DNA from: a bacterium
Lineage (GTDB): Bacteria; Ratteibacteria; UBA8468; B48-G9; JAFGKM01
Reading direction: 5' to 3'
Assembly: GCA_026414725.1 (NCBI GenBank)
Contig: JAOAIL010000008.1
Coordinates: forward strand, 1 to 60,543
Length of the DNA: 60,543 bases
A program made the translations under genes and the position numbers. The notes beneath the pieces were generated by a model. The model saw nothing but the letters and a program-made list of their open reading frames with translations. It did no database searches and was not told the DNA's origin. Positions 18,190 through 27,630 of the stretch are shown in pieces (positions within the stretch are counted from its first letter, which is position 1; the number at the start of each line of letters is the position of its first letter).

Positions 18190-19278
18190 ATGAACGAAAT
18201 AAAAGCAATAGTGGCAGGGGCAGGAGGTATTGCTAACTATCATATTCAGGGATATATCAAAGCAGGTGTAGAAATAACAGGAATTGCTGATTTAGATGTA
18301 AAAAGAGCAGAAGAAAAAGCAAAATTTTATGGAATAAAAAATGTATATTCTTCTCTTGAAGAAATGCTGGAAGAAGAACAAAAAGCATCCTGTATCAGTA
18401 TCTGCCTCCCTAATTATCTACACTGTGAAACTGTTGTTAAATCCCTTATATCAGGTAAAAATGTTTTTTGTGAAAAACCACCTGCCTTAAATTCTTCTGA
18501 AACAGAAAAGATGGTAGATATTGCCAAGAAAGAAAAGAAAACATTAATGTTTGACTTCAACAACAGAGCAAGGCCAGAAGCACAGGCACTTATGAAATAC
18601 ATAAAAAATGGAGATATCGGAAGAATAAATTCAGCCCAAGCACTCTGGATAAGAAGATGTGGTATCCCTGGATTTGGAGGATGGTTTACACAGAAATCTC
18701 TTTCAGGGGGTGGTCCTGTAATAGACCTTTTGCATATGATAGACCTTGCCCTTTATTTTATGCAGTTCCCTGAACCTGATTGGGTTCTTTCTGGTATATT
18801 CAACGATTTTTCAGGTAACCCTGACTTTAAAGGCCCCTGGGGTATTCCTGATGTAGAAGGTGGCAAAATGGATGTTGAAACATCTGCACAAAGTTTTATA
18901 AGGTTTAAAACAGGACAGGTCCTTTTTACCAGGAATAGCTGGGCTGAAATGAACAAAAGAGAAGAAGTTTCCGTAACGTTCCAGGGGACCAAAGCAGGAG
19001 GAATGATAAGGCGATTATTCAACAGGGATGGTATAGATGAAACAGCAATTGATGACTGTGAAATCTATACAATGGAATATGGAAAACCTGTTAACAGGAA
19101 GATAATAACAGAACCTGATGAAAAAATGGGAAGGGAAAGGGCGGTTATTAATTTTGTGAAAAGTATAAAGGGAGAAGAAGAACCTTACTCTAAACCTGAA
19201 GAGGCAGTGATACTTATGAAAATAATAGATGCAATCTACACCTCATCAGAAAAAAAAGAGCCAGTTAGAATATACTAA
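18190..19278 (+). CDS. Gfo/Idh/MocA-family oxidoreductase (A)
   Basis: The 362-residue protein has an N-terminal Rossmann fold (IVAGAGGIANYHIQGY, then SICLPNYLHCE) and the family EKPPALN segment (usually EKP), followed by the C-terminal alpha/beta substrate domain. These enzymes oxidise or reduce sugars, inositols or sugar acids with NAD(P). ATG 18190 has AAAAGGGAGG before it. Substrate is not inferable; GGGPVIDLLHMIDLALYF carries the usual active-site Asp/His region. Confidence 0.9.
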   Translation: MNEIKAIVAGAGGIANYHIQGYIKAGVEITGIADLDVKRAEEKAKFYGIKNVYSSLEEMLEEEQKASCISICLPNYLHCETVVKSLISGKNVFCEKPPALNSSETEKMVDIAKKEKKTLMFDFNNRARPEAQALMKYIKNGDIGRINSAQALWIRRCGIPGFGGWFTQKSLSGGGPVIDLLHMIDLALYFMQFPEPDWVLSGIFNDFSGNPDFKGPWGIPDVEGGKMDVETSAQSFIRFKTGQVLFTRNSWAEMNKREEVSVTFQGTKAGGMIRRLFNRDGIDETAIDDCEIYTMEYGKPVNRKIITEPDEKMGRERAVINFVKSIKGEEEPYSKPEEAVILMKIIDAIYTSSEKKEPVRIY

Positions 19279-19316
19279 ACTATTAATTTGTATTTCTGTC
19301 TAAAGTTTAATGTAAA

Positions 19317-20897
19317 ATGAAAAAAAAAGTACTGATTTTTTTATCTCTTTTTCTATTAGGGGCAGGATGTACTTCTCATTATATAGAAAAGTCGGCAGAC
19401 AGAGAGGTCTCTTTAATCCTTGAAGAAAAACAGAAACAAATTAAAAATGATATCCTGCCTGATAATACTATTACTGATAAAACATCTTCAGAAACACTTA
19501 TAATTGATTTAAAACTTGCTACATCCATTGCTAAAAATAACAACAGAACCTACAAGTCAAAACAAGAAGATGTGTATCTGAATATTCTGGACCTTACCTA
19601 TCAAAGGTATCTATTCAAAACAAGATATGGATTTGGAGGTGGTTTGTATTTCAACGAAGGGAATGATGATAAGAATATCTCTGGACAGGTTAACTTTAAA
19701 TTACTAAGATGGCTTGCTACAGGAGCACAGATTACATTTGATATAACAAAGGATTTCATACGTTATCTTACAGGTGATAAAAAAACTGACTTCCAAACAA
19801 TGGTTTCACTTGATATTCTCCAGCCATTGTTAAAAGGGGCAGGAAGAGAAATTGCACAGGAGGACCTTATTCAAGCAGAAAGAGAAGCAGTTTATACAAT
19901 AAGAGATTTTATAAAATATCAGAAAAATTTTGCTATTGAAACATCTGAAAAATTTTTAAATATTATCCTCCTTCAAAAAAGAATGGAAAATTTCTATAAC
20001 AACTATAAAAGTATTAAAGATACCAGAGAAAGAATAGAAATGCTTGCATCAGCAGGACGTATTCCACCACTTCAAGTAGACCAGGCAAAGCAGAATGAAT
20101 ATACTGCTTACCAGCGATGGGTAAATGCTGAAAACACTTATCTATCAGCCCTTGATAACTTCAAGGTCTTTCTTGGACTTTCAACGAACTCATCTATTTC
20201 CATAAAAGATACCTTAATAGAAAATATGATAGAATCAGGACTGATAGAAACACAGATTGATCTAAAAAGTTATATTGACAATGCAATAAAAAAACGTATG
20301 GATCTTCTTACTTCCTATGATAGAGTAGAAGATTCAAAACGAAAAATCAAAGTTGCACTGAACCGTCTTAAACCAGAAGTAAATTTTATAGTTCGTATCA
20401 CAGGCAATACTGACGCACATTCTTATCCAAATATTGAATTAAATGAAACATCCTATAAAACAGGTATTGAGTTTGACCTTCCCTTAGATAAAATACCCAA
20501 CAGAAATTATTATAAAAAAGCACTTATTGACCTTAATAGAAAACAGAGGGATTTTGAGAATAAAAGGGATACAGTTATATTAGAGGTCTATCAGCAATAT
20601 AGAAATCTGGAAGAGTACTATCAGAGTTATCTTACCCAGCAAAATAGTTTATTGCTTGCAAAAAGAAGAGTAGAAAGCACAGACCTTTTACTTCAGGCAG
20701 GGAGAGCCACCACAAGAGACGTTCTTGAAGCAGAAGAAGCATATCTCGCTGCTAAAAACGACCTTGCTACAGCAGTAGTGAATTATCTCATATCATACCT
20801 AAGATTCCTTAATTCTGCAGAAATGCTTGATTTAAACGAAAACGGCATGTGGGAGGCGATATATGACAAAATGGTTAAAAATACTGTTAAAGAATAA
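19317..20897 (+). CDS. TolC-like outer-membrane efflux lipoprotein
   Basis: The 526-residue protein begins with a lipoprotein signal: MKKKVLIFLSLFLLGAGC, with Cys18 in an L-G-A-G-C lipobox. The body is long amphipathic helices (RVEDSKRKIKVALNRLKPEV, and a C-terminal RRVESTDLLLQAGRATTRDV repeat-like segment followed by LEAEEAYLAAKNDLATAVV) as in TolC/OprM channels. It heads a four-gene exporter operon and would provide the outer-membrane duct. No ribosome-binding site is obvious before the ATG. Confidence 0.88.
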   Translation: MKKKVLIFLSLFLLGAGCTSHYIEKSADREVSLILEEKQKQIKNDILPDNTITDKTSSETLIIDLKLATSIAKNNNRTYKSKQEDVYLNILDLTYQRYLFKTRYGFGGGLYFNEGNDDKNISGQVNFKLLRWLATGAQITFDITKDFIRYLTGDKKTDFQTMVSLDILQPLLKGAGREIAQEDLIQAEREAVYTIRDFIKYQKNFAIETSEKFLNIILLQKRMENFYNNYKSIKDTRERIEMLASAGRIPPLQVDQAKQNEYTAYQRWVNAENTYLSALDNFKVFLGLSTNSSISIKDTLIENMIESGLIETQIDLKSYIDNAIKKRMDLLTSYDRVEDSKRKIKVALNRLKPEVNFIVRITGNTDAHSYPNIELNETSYKTGIEFDLPLDKIPNRNYYKKALIDLNRKQRDFENKRDTVILEVYQQYRNLEEYYQSYLTQQNSLLLAKRRVESTDLLLQAGRATTRDVLEAEEAYLAAKNDLATAVVNYLISYLRFLNSAEMLDLNENGMWEAIYDKMVKNTVKE

Positions 20898-22641
20898 ACT
20901 TTTATATCTGGTAATTTCATTACTCATTATATTTATCATTGGAACAAAAATTCAGATGCAGAAACGGAAAGCGAGTGGGCTTATATTATATACAGTCAAA
21001 CGGCAGAACCTTACAATATCTGTTATTGAAGGAGGAAACCTTGTAGCTCTTGAGTCACAAAAGATTGTAAATGAAGTTCCTGGGACCAGAAACATTCTTG
21101 AGGTAGTGGATGAGGGGACACAAATAACAGAAGAAGATGTTAAAAATGGAAAGGTTCTTATAAAACTTGACTCAAAAGACCTGGTAGATAAGTTAGAACA
21201 ATTGAAAATTACAGTAGAAAACAGTTTAGCCGCCTATACACAGGAACAACAACAGATGGAAATCCTTAAAAAAGATAACGAGAGTAATATCAACCAGGCA
21301 GAACTAAATGTAAGATTTGCTGAAATGGACATAAAAAAATATTTAGGAGATACTCTTGTAAAGGAAATTGTAGATAACAGTGATAAAGTAGATATTCCTT
21401 CCTTAATTAAAAGTAATAAACTTGGCGGTGATGCACTGAATAGAAAAAGAACTCTTGAAAATAACATAGACCTTGCAAAAGAAGAAGTGGCTCGGGCAAA
21501 AGATACCGTTGAATGGAGTGAAAAACTTGCCGAGAAGGGATATGTTACAAAAAGTGAACTTGAAGCAGATAAACTTTCACTTAAACAGAAAGAGGTCAGG
21601 CAGGAACAGGCAGAACTTGAATATGGACTATTTTTGCAGTATGAGTTTCCTAAAGAAGTGGAGAAATTACTATCAAACTACAGAGAAGCGAAACTACAAC
21701 TTGAACGTGTAAAAGAAACAGCAAAGGCAAAGATTATTCAGGGTGAGGCAAATCTTAGAAGTAAAAAAGCGTCTTACATACTTAACAAAAACAATATGGA
21801 AGATATTGAGAAACAGATAGATAAATGTACAATAAAAGCAACCAGACCTGGTTTTGTTACATATGCTACAAGTGATAGACCATGGGCAACCTCATCTCCC
21901 ATACAGCCGGGGACTTCGGTAAGACAGTATCAGGAACTTTTAAACCTACCTGATTTTAACACTATGGGAGTGGAAATCAAAGTACATGAGTCATCTATAA
22001 AAAACATAAAAACAGGTATGCCAGCACAAATTAAAATAGATGCGTTTCCTGATATAATATTAACAGGGAAAGTTGTAAAAATCTCTGTTATGCCTGATAC
22101 CACATTAAAATTTCTTAATCCAGATATAAATGTATATGTTACACGGATAGCACTTGATAAAAGTATAGATTTTCTTAAACCTGGGATGAGTGCTAAAGTA
22201 GAGGTTTTTATAAAGGAGTTAAAGGATGTTATTGCTATCCCTATCAATGCTGTATTTTTTAAGTCAGGTGAACCATACTGTACGGTCTTCAAAAACAACA
22301 ATATAACAGACAGAAAAATAGAGTTAGGTGAAAGCAGTGAGACAATGGTTGAAGTAAAAAAAGGTCTTTCAGAAGGAGAACAGGTTGTTATCAAATCAGG
22401 GACAGGTATAACTGCTACTATGAGAAAAACAGAGATAGAAGAAAAAGGTGTTTTTAAACAGGAGTCATCAGAAATAAAAAAAACTAATCAGCCACAACAG
22501 GTACAATCATCTACAATAGAAAACAAAACACCTTATGAAGCACAATCCACAGGTACATATACAATAGAAGATGAAAAACAGAAAGGAATAAAAAAAGAAG
22601 ATATTAATAGAAGCAGGAGACCATCTGAACGGATGGAATAA
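20863..22641 (+). CDS. Periplasmic adaptor (MacA/HlyD-like membrane fusion protein)
   Basis: The 592-residue protein has one N-terminal membrane anchor (about residues 13-30), a lipoyl half near residue 45, a long coiled-coil hairpin (about 115-320), and a C-terminal barrel region ending VIAIPINAVFF and GLSEGEQVVIKSG. This is long for a MacA (about 370-400), mainly from the extended hairpin and a polar tail after about residue 530. It overlaps the TolC-like gene by 35 nt and precedes the ABC genes, forming a MacAB-TolC-type exporter. Confidence 0.88.
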   Translation: MTKWLKILLKNKLLYLVISLLIIFIIGTKIQMQKRKASGLILYTVKRQNLTISVIEGGNLVALESQKIVNEVPGTRNILEVVDEGTQITEEDVKNGKVLIKLDSKDLVDKLEQLKITVENSLAAYTQEQQQMEILKKDNESNINQAELNVRFAEMDIKKYLGDTLVKEIVDNSDKVDIPSLIKSNKLGGDALNRKRTLENNIDLAKEEVARAKDTVEWSEKLAEKGYVTKSELEADKLSLKQKEVRQEQAELEYGLFLQYEFPKEVEKLLSNYREAKLQLERVKETAKAKIIQGEANLRSKKASYILNKNNMEDIEKQIDKCTIKATRPGFVTYATSDRPWATSSPIQPGTSVRQYQELLNLPDFNTMGVEIKVHESSIKNIKTGMPAQIKIDAFPDIILTGKVVKISVMPDTTLKFLNPDINVYVTRIALDKSIDFLKPGMSAKVEVFIKELKDVIAIPINAVFFKSGEPYCTVFKNNNITDRKIELGESSETMVEVKKGLSEGEQVVIKSGTGITATMRKTEIEEKGVFKQESSEIKKTNQPQQVQSSTIENKTPYEAQSTGTYTIEDEKQKGIKKEDINRSRRPSERME

Positions 22642-22644
22642 TAG

Positions 22645-23328
22645 ATGGAGAAGGAATACATTCTTAAATTAGAAAATATAACAAAGACATATACTCTCGG
22701 TCATCTTCAGATTCCGGTACTTAAGAACATCTTCCTTACTATAGAAAAAGGAGCACATATATCTCTTATGGGACCTTCTGGTAGTGGCAAAACAACTCTT
22801 CTTAATATACTCGGATGTCTTGATAGACCTACTTCTGGAAGATATTACATAGATGGGAAAGAGGTATCTTCTTTAAATGATGATGAACTTTCAGAGATAC
22901 GAAGCAGAAAGATTGGATTTATTTTCCAGTCATATAATCTTATTCCCCATCTTACAGTAATAGAAAATATAGGACTTCCTCTTTTCTACCAGGGAATTGA
23001 TGAGAAAATAATAACAGAAAAATCAATAGAAATGGCAGATATAGTAGGACTTGGAGACAGAATAAAACATAAGCCCGCAGAACTTTCAGGCGGGCAGCAA
23101 CAAAGAGTAGCAATAGCCAGGGCATTGATAAACAATCCTTCTTTCATTCTTGCTGATGAACCAACAGGTAATTTAGATACAAAAACAGGTAAGGAAATTA
23201 TGGAACTTTTAAAAAATCTGAATGAAAAACAGGGAACAACCCTCTTTATCGTTACTCATGATATTAATATATCCGCTTATGGGAAATTAACTATAAGAAT
23301 ACTTGACGGTGAAATTATAAATGACTGA
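22645..23328 (+). CDS. ABC transporter ATPase, MacB/LolD class
   Basis: The 227-residue ATPase has Walker [12 protein letters not shown]-loop [14 protein letters not shown], signature [15 protein letters not shown], Walker [13 protein letters not shown] and H-loop VTHD. The sequence belongs to the MacB/LolD/FtsE branch that drives type VII (mechanotransmission) ABC systems. It follows the adaptor after 3 nt and precedes the permease. Confidence 0.96.
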   Translation: MEKEYILKLENITKTYTLGHLQIPVLKNIFLTIEKGAHISLMGPSGSGKTTLLNILGCLDRPTSGRYYIDGKEVSSLNDDELSEIRSRKIGFIFQSYNLIPHLTVIENIGLPLFYQGIDEKIITEKSIEMADIVGLGDRIKHKPAELSGGQQQRVAIARALINNPSFILADEPTGNLDTKTGKEIMELLKNLNEKQGTTLFIVTHDINISAYGKLTIRILDGEIIND

Positions 23329-23336
23329 GAGGTATA

Positions 23337-24617
23337 ATGGTAAACATATCACATATAATGAGAACTGTAAAGGCGGGTTGGAAAAATATATACCTTCATA
23401 AATTACGTTCACTACTTACTGCTCTGGGCATTATATTTGGTGTTGCTTCAGTTATTGCTATGCTCGCTATTGGGGAAGGAGCAAGTTATGAAGCACGGGA
23501 AAAGATAAAAGAACTTGGTAGTAATAACATTATAGTTAAGGCAGTAAAACCACCAACTCCACCAGGTCAACAACAGGTAGTAATGCTTCCTGCTTATGGA
23601 ATGACACCTGTGGATTTAAGAAGAATAGAAACAATTCCATCTGTTGAAACTGTTGTACCGACATGGGAAGATAAAAGAGATGTATGGTACCTTGAAAAAA
23701 ACATCTCTGCCCGTATTGTTGGAACATCTCCTGAATATCTTTCTGTAATGAATCTACAGGTGGTTAAAGGACGTTTTTTCAATGAGGTGGATAATGAACT
23801 TATAAAGCCATATGTAGTAATAGGCTCCTCAATAAAAAATCAATTATTCCCTCTTGAAGAAGCAGTCGGTAAAAGCATAAGGATTGGTTCAAATTATTTC
23901 ATTGTTATTGGAGTTGCAGGAGAAAAGTCCATTACTTCAGGTACAGGATTTGAAGCAGAAGATATAAATTTTGACGTTTATATGCCACTTACTACACAAA
24001 GGATATATTATGGCGAATATACTATTGGAGAAAGAACAGGAGTAGGATTGAGAGCAATAGAAAGGACATGGGTAAAATACCATCGCTTCATAATAAAAGT
24101 GCGAGATATGTCTCAGATTATCAATACAGCTGCAATAGTTGAAGATCTTTTGAAAACAAACCATAAACAGCAGGACTACGAAATTCTTGTTCCACTCCAA
24201 TTATTAAAACAGGCAGAACATACAGCAAAAATATTTAATATAGTACTTGGTTCTATTGCTGCCATCTCTCTTATTGTTGGTGGTATAGGAATTATGAATA
24301 TTATGCTGGCAACAGTAACGGAGAGGACAAGAGAAATTGGTATCAGAAGAGCACTGGGAGCAAAAAGAAAGGATATTATAAAACAGTTTTTGACAGAAGC
24401 AGTTATCCTATCTTCTATCGGTGGTTTAATAGGGATATTGTTAGGAATAATTATACCTAAAATCGTTACAAAACTTGCCGGGATGACCACAATTTTGACT
24501 CCATGGGCAATATTGCTTGCCTTTACAATCTCTGTCGCAGTCGGAATTACATTTGGAATATACCCTGCACGAAAAGCAGCATATCTTGACCCCATACAGG
24601 CACTGAGGTATGAATAA
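23337..24617 (+). CDS. ABC transporter permease, MacB/FtsX type
   Basis: The 426-residue protein has the MacB layout: one N-terminal membrane segment after RSLLTALGIIFGVASVIAML, a large periplasmic domain (about 60-290), and three C-terminal membrane segments with ERTREIGIRRALGAKRKDI (coupling helix) and YPARKAAYLDPIQALRYE. Together with the preceding three genes it should export a macrolide, peptide, lipid or lipoprotein-type substrate; the substrate is unknown. Confidence 0.95.
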   Translation: MVNISHIMRTVKAGWKNIYLHKLRSLLTALGIIFGVASVIAMLAIGEGASYEAREKIKELGSNNIIVKAVKPPTPPGQQQVVMLPAYGMTPVDLRRIETIPSVETVVPTWEDKRDVWYLEKNISARIVGTSPEYLSVMNLQVVKGRFFNEVDNELIKPYVVIGSSIKNQLFPLEEAVGKSIRIGSNYFIVIGVAGEKSITSGTGFEAEDINFDVYMPLTTQRIYYGEYTIGERTGVGLRAIERTWVKYHRFIIKVRDMSQIINTAAIVEDLLKTNHKQQDYEILVPLQLLKQAEHTAKIFNIVLGSIAAISLIVGGIGIMNIMLATVTERTREIGIRRALGAKRKDIIKQFLTEAVILSSIGGLIGILLGIIIPKIVTKLAGMTTILTPWAILLAFTISVAVGITFGIYPARKAAYLDPIQALRYE

Positions 24618-24676
24618 TAAAAAGTTATAATATGTATTGATATCAAAAACCTCCTATATATTGAATAAGAACTTGT

Positions 24677-24708
24677 CCATAGAAGAAATCTATGGTATTA
24701 TTTTTTTC
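24677..24708 (+). terminator. Intrinsic-terminator-like hairpin between efflux and leuD operons
   Basis: CCATAGA (24677-24683) and TCTATGG (24689-24695) form a perfect 7-bp stem with loop AGAAA, followed by TATTATTTTTTTC. This fits rho-independent termination after the exporter operon. A TATAAT lies upstream at 24626-24631, so a leader/attenuator for leuD is an alternative. Confidence 0.65.
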
Positions 24709-24745
24709 TATATCTACTCTAACTAACTATCAGGAGAAGAGAAAA

Positions 24746-25243
24746 ATGATATTGAGAGGTAATGCACATAAATTTGGAGATGATATAAATACTGATTATA
24801 TTATCTCAGGGAAGTATAAATTCAAGACACTTGATATGAATGAACTGGCTACGCATCTGATGGAAGATATAGACCCGGACTTTTATAAAAAAGTAAAACA
24901 AGGAGACTTCATTGTTGCTGGTAAAAATTTTGGATGTGGGTCAAGCAGGGAACAGGCACCCCTTGTCATAAAATATGCAGGAATTCCTGCAGTTATTGCA
25001 AAAAGTTTTGCAAGGATATTTTTCAGAAATGGTATAAATGTAGGTTTAGTACTTATAGAAGCAGATACGGATAGTATTGACACAGATGATACAATAGAAG
25101 TAGATGTAGAAAAAGGCGAGATAAGGAATATCACTAAAGGTTCTTTTATAAAGTCATCCGTGTTGCCTGATTTTATGTTAAAAATTATAAAAACAGGCGG
25201 AGTGGTTAATTATATAAAGGAAAACAGGGGATTTAAATTATAA
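24746..25243 (+). CDS. leuD: 3-isopropylmalate dehydratase/aconitase-type small subunit
   Basis: The 165-residue swivel-domain protein has [17 protein letters not shown] and [20 protein letters not shown], typical of the short (archaeal-type) LeuD/HacB small subunit. LeuCD isomerises isopropylmalate; related pairs act on citrate or homocitrate. The large [4Fe-4S] subunit is not in the window. ATG 24746 has AGGAGAAG upstream. The next gene looks like an isocitrate, not isopropylmalate, dehydrogenase, so an aconitase-like or homoaconitase-like role is possible. Confidence 0.85.
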   Translation: MILRGNAHKFGDDINTDYIISGKYKFKTLDMNELATHLMEDIDPDFYKKVKQGDFIVAGKNFGCGSSREQAPLVIKYAGIPAVIAKSFARIFFRNGINVGLVLIEADTDSIDTDDTIEVDVEKGEIRNITKGSFIKSSVLPDFMLKIIKTGGVVNYIKENRGFKL

Positions 25244-25255
25244 AAGAGGTTAGCA

Positions 25256-26341
25256 ATGGGATATAAAATTACTCTTATACCAGGTGATGGAATAGGACCT
25301 GAAATTACTGAAGTGGTGCAGGAATGTATAGAAGCAACAGGTGTGGATATAGAATGGGATATTCAGGAAGCCGGCGAATGTGCCATTGAAAAGTATGGAA
25401 CCCCTATACCTGAAAAAACATTGAGGTCTATAGCAGAAAATAAAGTATGTCTTAAAGCACCACTTACAACACCTGTAGGTAGTGGTTTTAGAAGTGTAAA
25501 TGTGTATATCAGACAGCATTTTAATCTTTATGTCTGTCTCAGACCTTTTAAACTTTATGAGGGAGTGAGGAGTAAATACACTAATGTAGATATCATTGTA
25601 GTAAGAGAAAATATGGAGGACCTATATTCAGGTATAGAATTCCAGCAGGGGAAAGAGGAAACAAAAGAACTTATTAATTTTATAGAAAAACTATCAGGGA
25701 AGGAAGTAAATAAAGATTCAGGGATAAGTATTAAGCCCATATCTATTAAGAATTCTGAAAGAATTGTGCGGTTTGCTTTTGAATATGCCAGAAAAAATAA
25801 AAGGAAAAAAGTGACTGCTGTACATAAAGCAAACATAATGAAGTTTACAGATGGACTATTTCTTGAAACAGCAAGGAAAGTTGCTGATGAATATACTGAT
25901 ATTGAGTTTGAAGATAAAATTGTTGACAATATGGCTATGCAACTGGTTCAAAAACCAGAACTTTATGACGTTATTGTATGTCCCAATCTTTATGGAGATA
26001 TCCTTTCTGACCTCTGTGCAGGACTTGTTGGTGGATTGGGCCTTTCCCCCGGAGCAAATATAGGAGAAGATATAGCAGTTTTTGAAGCAACACATGGTAG
26101 TGCTCCTAAATATAAAGGACAGAATAAGGTAAATCCTTCTGCATTGCTGCTTGCTGGAATTATGATGTTAGATTATATAGGGGAGAGTGAAAAAGCAACA
26201 AAGATTGAACAAGCATTAGCAGAAGTAATAAAAGAAGGTAGATATCTTACGTATGATTTCAGGGACCCCGGAGATACAAATTATGTTGGAACAAAAGAGA
26301 TGGGAAGAGCAATCGTTGAAAAAATTAAGGAGAGGATATAA
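25256..26341 (+). CDS. icd: Isocitrate dehydrogenase-type beta-decarboxylating dehydrogenase
   Basis: The 361-residue enzyme starts with [13 protein letters not shown]. The substrate loop [20 protein letters not shown] closely parallels E. coli Icd and differs from LeuB. Metal site residues fall in [12 protein letters not shown]. In the cofactor region it has [10 protein letters not shown], with the Lys-Tyr pair that is NADP-type in E. coli Icd (Lys344/Tyr345), and TYDFRD near the C-terminus. It lacks the roughly 50 extra residues of E. coli Icd. Isopropylmalate or homoisocitrate dehydrogenase cannot be excluded. It is between leuD and purA, overlapping purA by 1 nt. Confidence 0.82.
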   Translation: MGYKITLIPGDGIGPEITEVVQECIEATGVDIEWDIQEAGECAIEKYGTPIPEKTLRSIAENKVCLKAPLTTPVGSGFRSVNVYIRQHFNLYVCLRPFKLYEGVRSKYTNVDIIVVRENMEDLYSGIEFQQGKEETKELINFIEKLSGKEVNKDSGISIKPISIKNSERIVRFAFEYARKNKRKKVTAVHKANIMKFTDGLFLETARKVADEYTDIEFEDKIVDNMAMQLVQKPELYDVIVCPNLYGDILSDLCAGLVGGLGLSPGANIGEDIAVFEATHGSAPKYKGQNKVNPSALLLAGIMMLDYIGESEKATKIEQALAEVIKEGRYLTYDFRDPGDTNYVGTKEMGRAIVEKIKERI

Positions 26342-27612
26342 TGGTAACAGTTGTGATAGGAACGCAATGGGGAGATGAAGGAAAGGGTAAAATTATTGAT
26401 TATCTTGCTGAAGGGATGGATATCATAGCAAGATATCAGGGTGGTGGAAATGCAGGACATACCGTGGTCCTGAAAGATAAAAAATATGTTTTTCATCTTG
26501 TTCCCTCGGGTATTCTTTATCCTGATAAAGTATGTGTTATAGGCAATGGAGTTGTTCTTGACCCCGTATCACTTTTTGAGGAGATTAACTATCTTGAAAA
26601 AAATGGTATTTCTGTAGAAGGACGGCTTTTTATAGCAGAAAACGCCCATATGACACTACCATATCATAAGATACTGGACCAGATAGAAGATAAATTCCGT
26701 GGTAAGGGTGCACTCGGAACAACAGGCAGAGGAATAGGAACCACATATGCAGATAAATTTAACAGGATAGGTATAAGGGTTATTGACTTCCTTGAAGAGG
26801 ATATATTTACTGAAAAACTGAAGATTGCACTTGAACTGAAAAACTATCTGTTTAAAGAATATTATAAGGAACAGATGCTGGCAGTTGACAGAATATATGA
26901 AGAAACAAAGAACTACAGAGAAAAAATAAAAAGGATGGTGAAGAATGTAACTGCCTATCTGAATGGGGAGATAGAAAAAGGAAAGAGTATTCTTGCAGAA
27001 GGTGCACAGGGCACATTTCTTGATATTGACTTCGGTACATACCCTTATGTCACTGCTTCCAATTGTATTGCAGGTGGTGCCTGTACTGGACTGGGAATTT
27101 CTCCTAAAAAGATAAGCCGTATCATAGGGGTAATGAAAAGTTATACTACGAGAGTAGGGATGGGTCCATTTCCCACAGAACTTAGGACTATGGAAGGCGA
27201 ACTACTCAGAAAAATAGGAAATGAATATGGTGCTACTACAGGAAGGCCAAGAAGATGTGGATGGTTTGATGCTATTCTTGTAAAATTTGCTGCATTAGTT
27301 AATGGATTGGATGAAATTGCTATGACAAAGTTAGATGTTCTTACCGGAATTGAAAAAATCAGGATAGCGGTTGGATATGAATTTGATAATAAAATTTACA
27401 AGGATTATCCTTTTAATACAAAGGTATTTTCAAATTGTAATGTGATATATGAAGAGATGGATGGATGGAAAGAAGATATATCACAGATTAAAAGTTATAA
27501 TAACCTACCTGAAAATGCAAGGAAATATATAGAAAGGATTGAAGAGATAATAGGTGTACCCATTACAAGGATTTCTGTGGGGTCTTCACGCGAACAGACA
27601 GTGGTAAGGTAA
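26341..27612 (+). CDS. purA: Adenylosuccinate synthetase
   Basis: The 423-residue enzyme converts IMP, aspartate and GTP to adenylosuccinate. Signatures: VVIGTQWGDEGKGKIIDYL at the N-terminus, GGGNAGHTVV, the GTTGRGIGTTYADK loop, EGAQGTFLDIDFGTYPYVT and the C-terminal ISVGSSREQTV. Length matches. It is embedded in the leuD-icd-ilv operon. Confidence 0.98.
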   Translation: MVTVVIGTQWGDEGKGKIIDYLAEGMDIIARYQGGGNAGHTVVLKDKKYVFHLVPSGILYPDKVCVIGNGVVLDPVSLFEEINYLEKNGISVEGRLFIAENAHMTLPYHKILDQIEDKFRGKGALGTTGRGIGTTYADKFNRIGIRVIDFLEEDIFTEKLKIALELKNYLFKEYYKEQMLAVDRIYEETKNYREKIKRMVKNVTAYLNGEIEKGKSILAEGAQGTFLDIDFGTYPYVTASNCIAGGACTGLGISPKKISRIIGVMKSYTTRVGMGPFPTELRTMEGELLRKIGNEYGATTGRPRRCGWFDAILVKFAALVNGLDEIAMTKLDVLTGIEKIRIAVGYEFDNKIYKDYPFNTKVFSNCNVIYEEMDGWKEDISQIKSYNNLPENARKYIERIEEIIGVPITRISVGSSREQTVVR

Positions 27613-27630
27613 TGTTTTAAGGAGAGAAAA

